From Polydactylus sextarius (Eukaryota; Chordata; Actinopteri; Polynemidae), in contig CM028916.1 in assembly GCA_016801845.1 (NCBI GenBank), positions 14,070,014-14,134,013 of the forward strand: 64,000 nt of DNA. The letters are read 5' to 3'. Position 1 is the stretch's first letter, and the number at the start of each line of letters is the position of its first letter. The translations under genes and the position numbers were made by a program. The notes beneath the pieces are model-generated. The model did not search any database and was not told where the DNA came from. It saw only the letters and a list, made by a program, of their open reading frames with translations. Shown piece by piece: positions 1-11,325 of the stretch.

Positions 1-139
1 AAGAAGAAGAAAATAAATAAATGACCATTGCTTCTACGGATGCTGTCGCTGTTTCTGTGCTGTTGTCATGTGGGTGAAAAGTGACAAAAATAGATAAATA
101 GATAAATAAAAGTTGATAAAGGAAGTGAAATCTTTTACT

Positions 140-172
140 CAGTCTGCCTCAAATTGCATTTGAGGCAGACTG
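140..172. repeat. Perfect 15-bp stem, 3-nt loop hairpin
   Basis: CAGTCTGCCTCAAAT (140-154) is exactly complementary in reverse to 158-172, with TGC as the loop. This is seen directly. The stem is too short for a canonical pre-miRNA; it may be the remnant of a small inverted-repeat element. Confidence 0.8.
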
Positions 173-1373
173 TGTCAGGAGGAGTTTGCCACTCAGGTGT
201 TGGTCAGAGAGAGAGAGAGAGAGTTGGATGTGCTCGAATATTTCAAATTGATTACATGGTGAAAGATGGCCGCTGGACCTAAATTTAGGCAAGCTCTCAC
301 AAAGTGAGATCTGAGATTTTTGTAATACTTTTTTTTTTTTTTTTTTTATACACAGGCTGCAGTCAGACTGCTTCCTGTCGCTCAGGGTTACAGGCTGCTT
401 CTCTGCTTGTGTTCAAAAGTTAGGCACAGAGCACAGCTAATGCAAACTGACAGGGAAGCCAAAAGAATGCCAGACTTTTTTTTTTTTTTCCTCCTTAATG
501 TTGATTTTTTTTCTTTTTTTTCCCCTTTTTTTTATTTGTTCTTTTTTCCTATTTTTTTTTTTTTAAGTTAGTTTAAAGTTATATCTAATTTAATGATCTC
601 TCATTCATTTAATAATCAGTGATGGTGAATATTTCTGTTGTAACCTCAGCGACCCTTTAGAGAAAGTTTATTTAAAACAAACAAACAAACAAACAAACAA
701 AAAAAAACATAAGAAGAATAAATTTTTTTTTCTCCTTCTCTCTGTTTCATTTGTGTTTTACCGTAACATTTATGTTATAAATAAAACCGTCCAAAATTAG
801 ACTAAATAACCTTTGTTCTCTTATAGTTAAACAGTGAGACACTTCTGAGCCCTTCTGACACTCTTCTTTCACAGTGTTACATAACACAACAAAAATATAT
901 TTTATGGTATTAATAGCTGTAGTAGTTAGATTTAATAAGAATGAACCATGGCCATCTATAAAAATTGCTAATTGGTGACAAACTGAATATCTACACTAAA
1001 AGAAAGAGATAAAGCAGATGTGACAAAGTCATGTTTTTTTTTATATTTTAAAAAAAGTTCAGCATCACTAACGTACGAACGTAGTTTGTGAGACAGCTGC
1101 CAAACTTTGTTGTATTGCATTTCAACTTACGCACATAACTGTAAAAATATCCTCAAGTTTATTAGGGCAATCAAATTCCAACAACCGCAGTAAATCCTAC
1201 CTTCATGTGGATTATAATGTTTATTTTCACCAAAGCAGTTTTAGTGAAGTGTAGGAGTTTGTAGAGCCTCTAATTTTATTACACTGACAGGACAAATACC
1301 AGTAATTATACCCACAGTACAAACACAATATGCACAATACGTCTTGTTTATGATATCAAGGTGTTAAGTTAAA

Positions 1374-1381
<8 letters not shown>

Positions 1382-1404
<23 letters not shown>

Positions 1405-1406
1405 TA
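1382..1406. repeat. (AT)n microsatellite
   Basis: Uninterrupted AT dinucleotides preceded by a poly-A run. Confidence 0.95.
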
Positions 1407-2790
1407 ACAATATTGAGTTTTGCTGTGCACAAGGTCTTAACTTTCAATTTTTTCACACAGCAAAAAACTATTAGGCAGACTATTTGACTATTATCTAAAT
1501 TTTTCATAAAAGGAAAAATAATATGTCATTCATTTCTTTATGATTGACGTAATCATAAGCCCCAGAGTTAATAATAAGTAGGAGTTTGTACGGTGCTAAC
1601 AAAAATGCAATAATTGTGACTGAAATATCTTTTGACACCGATGTTCAGGCACCCAGGACTCTTTGCCATAATCCGTTGCCCCGCTCATGTTTTTAAACGT
1701 CTCGCTGCTGTATAATTGACACCGCACCGTGCCACCGCAGCGTTGCATGTCATCCTGACAACGACACAACGCATTTGTCAGTTAACATCCTCTAGTTTGT
1801 CCCTCCCATCATCCTGCGTTTGGACAAACAGTTGGACGCTTAGAAATACAACTGTCAGCAGTGTAAACAGTGCTGGGATGTTTACAATGCCACTTAACAT
1901 TTTCTTTTGCAAGTTAAGGAGAACACCTCAGCTGGTGGAAGCTGAAACATGATCAATATATCACAGTGACTGGAATTGACTGAAATTAGTTTCGGTCTTT
2001 CGTTAAGCCAGCTATAGTGGTCTGTTTAACCACTGTGAGCATAGACCCTTATGTAAAAATCCATATTGCACACGTTGTCACCACTTGTCTTATTCACAGT
2101 AACATAATTCCTGTAATAGGTGTCTGGTAACTCTTGGTGTTTACTGAAAAATCAGTGCAGAAACAGCCCTAGGAGCTCAGTTTATTGTACACAATGAAAT
2201 TTATATTGACGGGTCAATCTCAAAAAAAAAAAAAAAAAAAAAACTAAACTATGGAGCTGCAGTGCTGCTCTTCTTACTTTCTGCAAATCACTTTCTGTAG
2301 ATTTCAAGTGTGAATTTTGTGACAATGCCTGTGTCTAAAAAACAAAAAAAACAAACAAAAAAAACAAGTGTTTAGAAAAACATAACCTTGCCTGTCTGGG
2401 GCAATATGGTACGAAGAGACTTGCTGCCTCTGCTAATTCTCTGCAAGAAAATCCAAACAAGAAAAAAAATATCAGCAGAAAAAGTCTGTGCCAGTGAAAG
2501 ATGCATGCTGATGATTCTAATTCTACCACGCATTCAACAGAGTCAGACAAGAAAACATAATACCTAATCAGATAATTGGGTCCAGAAATTGTCAAAATGA
2601 ATTACCAGGTCTGTGCTACAGCCGGTGATAAGCATGCAATTTTGATTTTGAAAACATAATAATATTTTGATGAGGGTCTGCAAAGCTCAATCAGATGAGG
2701 GCAAGTTAGCTGTCTAGAATGCACCGCATTAGTTAACATAATAGATAACCCAGTGACAGGATGCTCTCTACAAGTGGCCACTCTCCACTG

Positions 2791-2948
<158 letters not shown>

Positions 2949-5904
2949 AGTAAGCAAAAATGAATAACTAAAAAATAAATGAAAGCTGACTATATAATTA
3001 GAGTTGTTATGAGGGAATACTGACATTAAATTCAAAATCTCCTATCAGTTGTTTAAAGGTGAATGCTTTATGTTTTCATTTTCACTAAAATGTTCATAAA
3101 AAATTAAGACTTACTAACTTTTTGTTTGTTCATAATTAATTTTTCACAAGTTCTGTGTCCTTTTCTTACTCTCAATTTGTCTCCTCATGTCAAATCTTTT
3201 CCCATTTTCTTCACTATAGCCCTTCACTACATTTCCCAAAGTGTGCACGTCCAGAGCAGTGGTTGGTCATGTGTGTGTGTTTAGATCAGTAGACAACAAC
3301 TAAAGCACCACCTGCAGGTTATGATAATTGCCGTATAAATAGACAATAACACAACATGACAACACGGTAAAATATAGTTGTAATAATATGAAATATGTCT
3401 TAATAGCAGAAGCAGTCAACTAGTGCACACACAGCTGGCACAAATAGCTGTACTATCACTGTATAAGATATTATTGTGATAGTGGCTATTTAGCTAGCCA
3501 ACGCTTCTGAGGAGTTATCATGAGAAAAGAGATATTAATTGACACGTATGTACAATAACATCCAAGAAACAAAAGAGACATTTGCCTGAGGGAGAAATCA
3601 TACTATGGAGACAGAAACATGTTTGTGCACTTCTGAGTTCTTTTGTCCAACAGAATTTTATTTTTTTACTTTTACAATTTTTTTTTGTAACTACAATAAT
3701 TGAAACCTTGTATGACATTGTGCTTTAACAAGACACTTTTTGCCTTTTAATTAAGCCTTTTTTGTACTTGTCAATTTTTCACAAGTCACAAAACCCTGAA
3801 AAAACAAAGATCCAGCAAAAGGTTGAATCCTTTTGCTGTTTTGTTAGTAATGTGTGCAGTAGTTAAGAAACAGTAATGTTCCCTTCGCATTGTGGAAATC
3901 TAATTTTGGAATAAAACTCTTCTCTGTCTACATTCAGATTTATCCAATTATTTTTTTTCTTTGCTGTTTATTAATGAGTTAAGTCTCTGTTCAATATTGA
4001 ATAGAGAGAATATAAAAGAGGGGCTTCAGCTGGCCATGTCATTAGATATGGCAGTGAGGATCGCTCGCGGACTGAAAAGTTGCATCTCTCCACACACCTC
4101 TGGGCATTACTATGGGGAGAGATTAACCCCGTCCTCCTCTGTTTGATGTGGTCGGCTGATGTAAAGCAGCACAACCGACTGTGTAAAGATACATGTCTCC
4201 ATGTTAATGCTCAGAGTTGTGCATGAAGCATGTGAAGATGGTATATGAAGCATGCACTCTGCTAGCCATCTTCCTAACAGCTTCCAGCCAGAGATGATGT
4301 CACTTCTTGCCCTGCAGAGGAGTAATCAGTCTCCTGCATGCCTGAAGGGCCCCTTAGGAGTTATCAGTCTTTGATAGTTGTCTCCATTGCAGCTGATTCA
4401 ATCTGTAACACCACTTCAGGCCCTGTGTGAGCTTATAACAAACATACTTAATCATTTTTGTCGTTAGAAGTGGAGAAATTCCTCTGCGAGCCTCCCTAGT
4501 TATGTTCTAGTTTCAGAGTATTAATATCAGAGCAGACAAAGTGCTACGCCTTTGCAAGAGGTATGATTACTTACACACACATGACAGAGGGAGACGGAGA
4601 GCGACAGGGAGCACACACAGATTAACACACACACACACGCCCGCAGGCTGGTACAAGTGCACAGAGACCCACACACATGCAACAGAAACACACACACTCA
4701 CACATCCCCACAGCTCAGTGTGCCACTTCCTCATCTCCTGCTGCTCTGTCCTTAAACCTCTTCACCCTCCATGCAGGGAGTAGACACTGTGCTCTTTTCT
4801 CTTTGTCATGGTAATAACACTAAGCCTAACTGTCCCCCACTTTGCCTGTCAACTTGCATTTATTTTGTTTTCCTTTTTTCTTTTCTTTCTCCAGCATGTA
4901 CTGTCAGGTTTCTTGGGGTACGTTTAAGTCCCTCCCTGCATCATTCAGCACTCCTGGAACCAATTATATTATCTGGCCGGCCATTCCAATTCCTACAGAG
5001 GGAAGAACAGAAAGAAATCTAGATCTATTCTTTACACCAGCAGCATCACACCTTTACTAACCTATTCTTAAGATCCCACTCAGGAGATTTCCATTCGTCG
5101 CTCTGCTCTCTCTTTCCCTCTCAAACTCTTTCCTCTGTGGTTTCTCATTCTTTCCATGAAGCTTACTCTGACAGTGTGAATAAGGGTCTTGTTGTTTGTG
5201 ACACCAACGTGCTGCTGTGTGACACATTATCTGGTGTAGTCTGCCATTGCAGCAGGATGCTTGCTTCAGAGCCTAACCACCGTATTGTCTGAGCTTTCAC
5301 CTCACCCCCGGCTATCTGCTGTGCTCTGGCTTAAGGCTTATCCTCAGGCCTCTGCAGAGCTGCCGGGCCAATGAACACTAACAACTTTCCCTTTGTATGC
5401 TGTGAGAACCTCTCTACACCAGCACTGGCACATTTACTACTGCTATCTACATCTACTGAGATTATTCTGTCTGTCTATTAGAGGTGAAACAATAAGTTAT
5501 ATTCTACCAGATTGTTTAACACAAGGCTCTCTATTCAATCCTTGTGGTTCTCTAAACAATTCACCACGCAATTTCTTCCGCAGAAATCTCTTAAACAATG
5601 CAGAACTGGTTTTCTAGATGAGATCATTTGTTTTTGACACAACATCTGGTGTTTTTGTTAAACTGTGAAGCACTGCTTTGTTTTTGTAAGTTATGCTGCT
5701 GAGAAACCTCTCAAAATGGGTCAAATATGGTTTCGTAAAATATGATCAGTTGTTATGGATGTAAGTACCCAACAGCATACTAAGTAGCTTCAAAATTAGG
5801 CTCGCCTCAACCAACTCCAAAGTTACACAGCATCTATCTATCTATCCTTCCATCCTTACATTTGAGCTTGGCTGCAGGGATTTGCTTCCTTTTAGCCTCA
5901 AGAG

Positions 5905-6090
5905 CATTAGTGAGTGATGTTGGACCACAAGGTCTGGTTTGCTCCCCCAAAGGTGCTACATGGGGTTGTGGTTAGGGCTCTTTGCAGACCAGCCACCAGT
6001 CTCCTTCGACAAACTCAGAAAGTCATTTCTTTATAGATCTGACTTGAGCACAGGGGAGTTTTCTTGTTGCCACTAGAAATGTCCTTAACC
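5905..6090 (-). mobile_element. Tc1/mariner-like transposase relic (3' part)
   Basis: Read on the minus strand, this stretch resembles the C-terminal catalytic part of fish Tc1-like transposases, the part following the second aspartate and leading to the PDLNP-type motif. On the + strand it has the pattern usual in fish genomes for the reverse of this region: a CAAAGGTG...GGGGTTG.GGT.AGGGCTCT block followed by a TTTCTTTATAGA.CT block. The frame is broken and no terminal inverted repeats were found. I judged the match by recalled family pattern, not by search. It lies just upstream of the LINE relic and appears independent of it. Confidence 0.6.
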
Positions 6091-6479
6091 TAAACTTTTG
6101 CCAGAAAGATAGAAATACTATGTCCAAGAAAATCTGTCTATATAAGACAACATATCAGTTTAAATCAAAAATAGAAAGTACCATGCGGCACAGAATGACT
6201 CAGACGTGATTAACACTAAAATATCCAAATAAATAGAAGAAGACAGAAGGATCCCCCAACACAGTGGATCTACACTGATACAGCCTTGTTACGATGACAA
6301 CTTTCTCCAAAAATTTCCATAAAGAATTCTGACCTCACCAGGCTCAGGGTAACGTCTTTTGGATTTCAGATTTAATTGTCGGAAGAGGATGTGAGCCTGA
6401 CATAACCACTCCTGCTGGCAACAGCCACATGTTTGGACAGTTCTCTGTATACGTCACCACACCACCACCAACCAGCCAC

Positions 6480-7420
6480 AGACACAGTCAAGACCAATGA
6501 GCCAGTGAATTGCTGTTGCTCTTCAGGACTTCATATGCCTAATGGCAGCATGGAAAGAAGACTCTTTGAGAAGGTTCACATTTTCTTCATCTCTTGGGAC
6601 AAGTGCGGTGAACTACGTCATCACGGACATAGACCCCTCCCTCATTAGTGCATTCACTGTCCGACCACAGACCTCACTATCAGATCACTGCCAGATAACT
6701 GTATTTATCTTACAACAATAACAGAGCCCGGGCCTTGTAAATTACATAGAAAAAATAATCAATATAAATGGACTCCTGATGGTGAAGTGAGATTTTAAAA
6801 TGTAATCACTTGATCCCATTGATCTCCGTGTCTCTTTGCACATCTGGAAGAGATGGAACAAATGAAACAACAGAAGAAGACAACCTCGCCCTGCAAAGTG
6901 GTAACATTTGGAAAGATCATTCTGAAAAACTATATGAGCAAATGTCATCCAACAATTTTGAATGTAAACAGAAAAATGTAAATCTGTATTGATAAAAAAA
7001 AGTTAAATCTGCTAAAGCATTTGAACTTGAACATCAGGACAGAGGTGCTGAAACTCAACAGCCCTGGAGGCTTATATACTCAATACATAAGTGTGGAGAA
7101 AAATTAGACCCTAATAATTATGGAGGCATTTGTATGAGCAGTGATCAGGGGGGAAGGTCTGATTGCAGCATTATCAATGCTGGCCTTCGTTTTGGAAAAC
7201 AAGGCCCTGAGAAAAGGGCAAATTGGTTTTTTAACACATCACTGCACTACTGACCACGTTTGCAGTCATCACACTAATTAATCATGTACACCAAAAAAAA
7301 AAAAAAAAAAAAAAAAAACAAGGGTAAAGTTTTTGCATGTTGTATTGCATTTGAAAAAGGGCTTTTGAGTCATAATCTGAATTTCTCCCAAATCTGCGTA
7401 GTGGGTAAACTTACAGCACA
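6480..7420 (+). mobile_element. Non-LTR retrotransposon (LINE) relic: endonuclease and RT fragments
   Basis: A decayed LINE on the + strand. Near 6609-6710 one frame reads VNYVITDIDPSL...LSDHCQIT, the C-terminal part of an AP-type endonuclease with its conserved SDH triad. Near 7100-7190 pieces read LDPNNYGGICMSS and CSIINAGL, matching the start of the reverse transcriptase domain (usually P.NYRGI). Near 7320-7385 a frame reads KVFACCIAFEKGF, the F.DF.KAFD region of RT with the catalytic-core aspartate replaced. The order endonuclease then RT is correct, but frameshifts and stops abound and most of the RT is missing. A run of about 25 A at 7293-7317 interrupts the lysine-rich stretch before the last motif. 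Clade not determined. Confidence 0.8.
7293..7317. repeat. Poly-A run inside the LINE relic
   Basis: About 25 consecutive A residues between the TTDHV-like and KVFACC-like parts of the decayed RT reading frame. The element continues on its far side, so this is not the 3' tail but probably an expanded lysine-codon tract. Confidence 0.8.
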
Positions 7421-8400
7421 TAATTAAGTAAACTGAAATAAACTTAACTAACTTTGGTTCAGCAGTCAGTTCAATGAAACAAAAAGCATGTATTGCATTA
7501 ATTTAGATTTTTTTTAAAGGACTATATTAAACACCCAAAGAAAAAGCCCAAGCAGTACATGCATGGGAAGAATTGGATTGGGTTATTAAATATTGATTGT
7601 TAACATTAAAAAAAGAACACTCGAATTTTGGTTACATCGAAAATTGTGCTCCAAAGACACACTGAGATTTCAGGCTCTATAAAACCAAAGAACTGAAGTC
7701 ATTTTTATGTCAGCTGGTCCTTAGACACCATACCTTGCATTAATATGCATCTTGGTGAGAAAGCAATGAGATGATCGATGGCCATTGATCACTCAGACCA
7801 CAAACTGAGGTGGCTTTCACTGCATGTGGCCACTTTCTTCTAGCGATGTTTACTCTAATGTGTCCTGGGCTGCATTGAGTGACCATCTACTCAGGTGATG
7901 TGGAAGTAGAAGTCCATACTCATTCGTGCTCATTCAGTTGATTCTCAAGATATGTACGCTGGCTTTTGGCCAAAATGCATGTTCATGCCAATTATGAACA
8001 TTACCTCACTGATTAAATAACAGCCAGCGCTGTTCAACATGAGACCTGCGTTGTCTTCCAACCAATTATCACAGTAAAACAAGTGATTAAATTAGAGAGA
8101 TGCAAACAAAACAAAGATAAAAACCAAATCTGTGGCTGCTGCTTGACAGGTGAGATGCGATGTGACAAATGTAATTATAATATCCTCGTGGAACACTTAA
8201 AGAAATTTGATTTGATAATACCAAACCTCACACAGGGAGATGTCAATGAAAAGTAACAGATTCTATTTGAGGAGGGACACGCTGCATACTTAGCTGCACT
8301 ATATGTCAGTAGGTGTCACAGACCGAGGAACATGTAATCAAAACAGTATCAAGTGAGAAAATTAATTATGTTGACATAGGCTCTTATACCTATGGAAAAC

Positions 8401-8425
8401 AGAGAGAGAGAGAGAGAGAGAGAGA
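8401..8425. repeat. (AG)n microsatellite
   Basis: Uninterrupted AG dinucleotides. Confidence 0.95.
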
Positions 8426-9487
8426 TATAAAACAGATGTGTTTGCACCGTTCTCATCTATTTATTAATTTTATTTCTAAAATGAATACATAAATAGTACT
8501 GTTCACCTGACCACAATGCAAATAAAGCATACTGGATTGAATTGAAATTGAGTTGAACTCTTTAATATCTAAAGTCTGAGAATTGTATATAGTCAAACAG
8601 AAGGAGGATAATAATAGGATAGGATAATAATTCAGTTCTTTTAGTCACACTATGTAAAATGCGTATGTATGTATCTACCTAGCTAGCTATATACCAGTTA
8701 AAATGACAGTCAAGGTTGGTGTTTTTTCAGCCCAGTGGGAGTTAACACAAGATGTGTGGCTACCTGTGTGATGCCATAACGTCCTTTTGACTCCTGGAGT
8801 CCTTTGTCACATTTTTTGACACCACTTAAAGGTGAAAGCCATCTACCCCCTGTTGCACGTGCACAGTTTTTTTTTCCCCTCAAAGGCAGAGAGGTAGACA
8901 TCGCATGATAAACTATTCTTTCATCTCCTTCACCGCGATTGCAATCAGACAACGCTTTGCCCACATAATGATTGGCTTTGATTCAGATGCAGTTCCACTG
9001 AGATTTGTGTATCATCAACTCTTTTATGTTGTATTTTTCAGCTGCCCGACATTGCTTTACTATGACTGCAAAGTGAAGCTTAACTTCACACGAATCTAAT
9101 ATGAAAGTGATTTTTCTTTTTTTCTTTTCTCGCCTTCCTCCAAAGTTTCAGACTCTCCTATGATTTCATAGAGAGGCAAAATCCTAGGTATGAGCCTGAT
9201 TGAATTTCTAGTGCCACATTCAAAGTTGTCCCCAGTTTCAGCTGAAAAGTAGTCCTATGTAATTATCCTAATCGCAGTTTTAAAAGCAGTGGAGCTGTCA
9301 AATACTCCCATGCAGTGTAATACACATATTGGCTAGAAATGAGCCCTCTATTGTTGTTCTGTGACACCTGTGGCTACCGTTTTACAGACCAGCTATAATT
9401 ATGTACTCAAAGAATGATGTATATGGGAAATATTAATGTTGATTTTTCTACTTTAGTATTTTATATTTTTTCTTGGCTTATCTATTA

Positions 9488-9520
9488 TTATTATTATTAT
9501 TATTATTGTTGTTGTTGTTT
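9488..9520. repeat. (ATT)n(GTT)n microsatellite
   Basis: Seven or eight ATT units running into GTT units. Confidence 0.9.
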
Positions 9521-9588
9521 TGTTGGTGTTGGCTGCATTGTGTGGTCATTGCCCTGAAATGGGTTATTATCATTGCTAGATACCTTTT

Positions 9589-10085
9589 AAAGGTGATAGA
9601 GAATGTTTGAATAGGATTTTGATCCTTGTTCTGTGATGTGACATATACACAATAAAATGTTGGTTGGATCTGTAATACTTCAGAAGCTTCCTAAAAACCT
9701 CTCTCAGAAAGCTATTTTAGGAGGGGGGATTTTAAAAGCATGGTTTTGCACCTATCTGGCATCTTTTCAGGCTAAGCTGGCAATTATGAAATGCAAGCAC
9801 TTGACACTGATTGGCTCCTTCACTGTCACTCAAATGAATGTAACTTTGCCGTCTTCAGAACATGGACAGACCGTATTTTTACAGCTAATCACCTTTAAAA
9901 GGGAGGGAATGGAAGTGGGCGGGGGATACATTTTACGTCACAAAAACACGTTTTGCAAGAGGAATTTCTATGTAAAGGCACTAGCACTCTAGCGCTTTTC
10001 ACATGTTCCTGAATGTGGGTGGACTACTGTTTTAAAAAAAAAAAAAAAAAAAAAAAAATACAGTTTTTGATTCTCTGTCACCTTT
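9589..10085. mobile_element. Non-autonomous DNA transposon with short TIRs
   Basis: AAAGGTGATAGAGAAT at 9589-9604 is the inverted counterpart of ATTCTCTGTCACCTTT at 10070-10085, with one mismatch over 16 bp. About 465 bp of sequence without a recognisable transposase lies between them. This end sequence is typical of an abundant class of fish MITE-like repeats (recalled, not searched). I could not fix a target-site duplication, so the superfamily is open. The 111-codon + strand frame at 9657-9992 lies inside and is probably fortuitous. A run of about 25 A lies near the right end. Confidence 0.65.
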
Positions 10086-10565
10086 GCATAAATACAAATA
10101 ATTAAAAAAAAAATGAATATATGAATACATATATGCATACAGCAAAACAAGACCTAAATGAAGTGCACAATATAACCACAAGTTAATTTAAGAAATATTT
10201 ACATATATTTCTGAATCTCAGGAAAAAATGTGACCTGTTTCATGACATTCTAGATAAAACAACAGAATTCTAAACACCCAGCAACCATGTTGGAGACTGT
10301 GTGGTGACCAGCGGGTCAGGGGGTCTGCACAGCATGCAGATATTTGGGAAATGTGCACGTCAGCTCATCTATGAGCCTCCACAACCTACGGCTACCCATA
10401 ACTCCCTTCTTTCCACATATTTTCATGTACATTTACATAAATTAGTCAAAAACTGAATCTCCAGGGGAAAATGCAGAGAAAAATGAATCGTATATTATTT
10501 GAAACATAATGCAGAACAAATAAATGTTTAAATAGGGAGCAACTGGAAAGAAGGATGTGTACAAA

Positions 10566-10960
10566 AGTACTAAGCAAAAGTTTAGGCACTTAACATGGTT
10601 AGAATCTTATCTATGACACAGTACCATCAGGGAAGAGTCTGATCGGTCCCACATTCATTCTGCACCTTGACAATGACCTCAAACAGTCAGCCAGTCATAA
10701 AAAAAACTATGCCATGAAGACCAAGGAGTCCTGAAACAGATGGTGTAGCCCCCACAGAACCCCCCGATTTCAACATCACAGAGTCAGTCTGGGATTACTG
10801 GAAGAGACAGAAGACACAGAGACAGGCAAGTTCTATACCTGCAAAATACCTTGAAAAAAAAGTGTGTTTATAAATGAGAGTTGGCGTTTTAGACACAAAT
10901 GGTTGATCAAATTGACTCAGATGTTTTCTCTTCGCTGCACTTTGTGTGATTTTAATCCCA
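10566..10960 (+). mobile_element. Tc1/mariner-like transposase pseudogene fragment
   Basis: The left side carries GCAAAAGTTTAGGCAC, similar to a fish Tc1 inverted-repeat end. One frame then gives DNDLKQS near 10,670, corresponding to the DNDPKHT motif with the second catalytic aspartate. After a frameshift, PDFNITESVWDYWKRQK near 10,765-10,815 corresponds to the PDLNPIE..W motif with the catalytic glutamate. The reading frame between them is broken, the N-terminal DNA-binding region is absent, and no right inverted repeat was identified, so the right boundary is approximate. A dead copy, different from the copies at 5.9, 45.6 and 57.3 kb. Confidence 0.75.
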
Positions 10961-11214
10961 ACTATTTATTCCATGATCTCTGAAAGCCTGTAACATTTGC
11001 ACAGCGCTACACATGCCTGAGTAGCTTTTGACAGCTATTGTCAAGTGATGTATTGTTGTGGGTATTCATGTTGTTTCCAGAAGGATAGCATATATTAAAG
11101 ACATACGCTCAGTGGCCAATTTATTAGAGACACCTGCACAATATAGTAAAACCATTAAAGGTGTCATTTTTTTAGCAGTAATTTGCAGTTTTTGTGTAAA
11201 TGTGTTTTAGCGTG

Positions 11215-11223
11215 TGTGTGTGT

Positions 11224-11277
<54 letters not shown>

Positions 11278-11325
11278 GTGTACATATATATGTACATACA
11301 TAGATGTGTGTACATATATATGTAT
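11215..11325. repeat. Compound (GT)n-(CA)n-(TA)n microsatellite with internal dyads
   Basis: A GT tract runs into TACATA and then a CA tract of about 45 bp, followed by TA repeats and several TGTACA/TATATA palindromes. The GT block and the CA block are reverse complements, so the region can fold on itself. Confidence 0.9.

Larger units (their letters stand above)
7421..9588. other. Intergenic DNA, no gene seen
   Basis: AT-rich sequence with an (AG)n tract at 8401-8425 and an (ATT)n(GTT)n tract at 9488-9520. The 84-codon minus-strand frame at 8710-8964 has no recognisable domain and is not credited. Confidence 0.55.
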
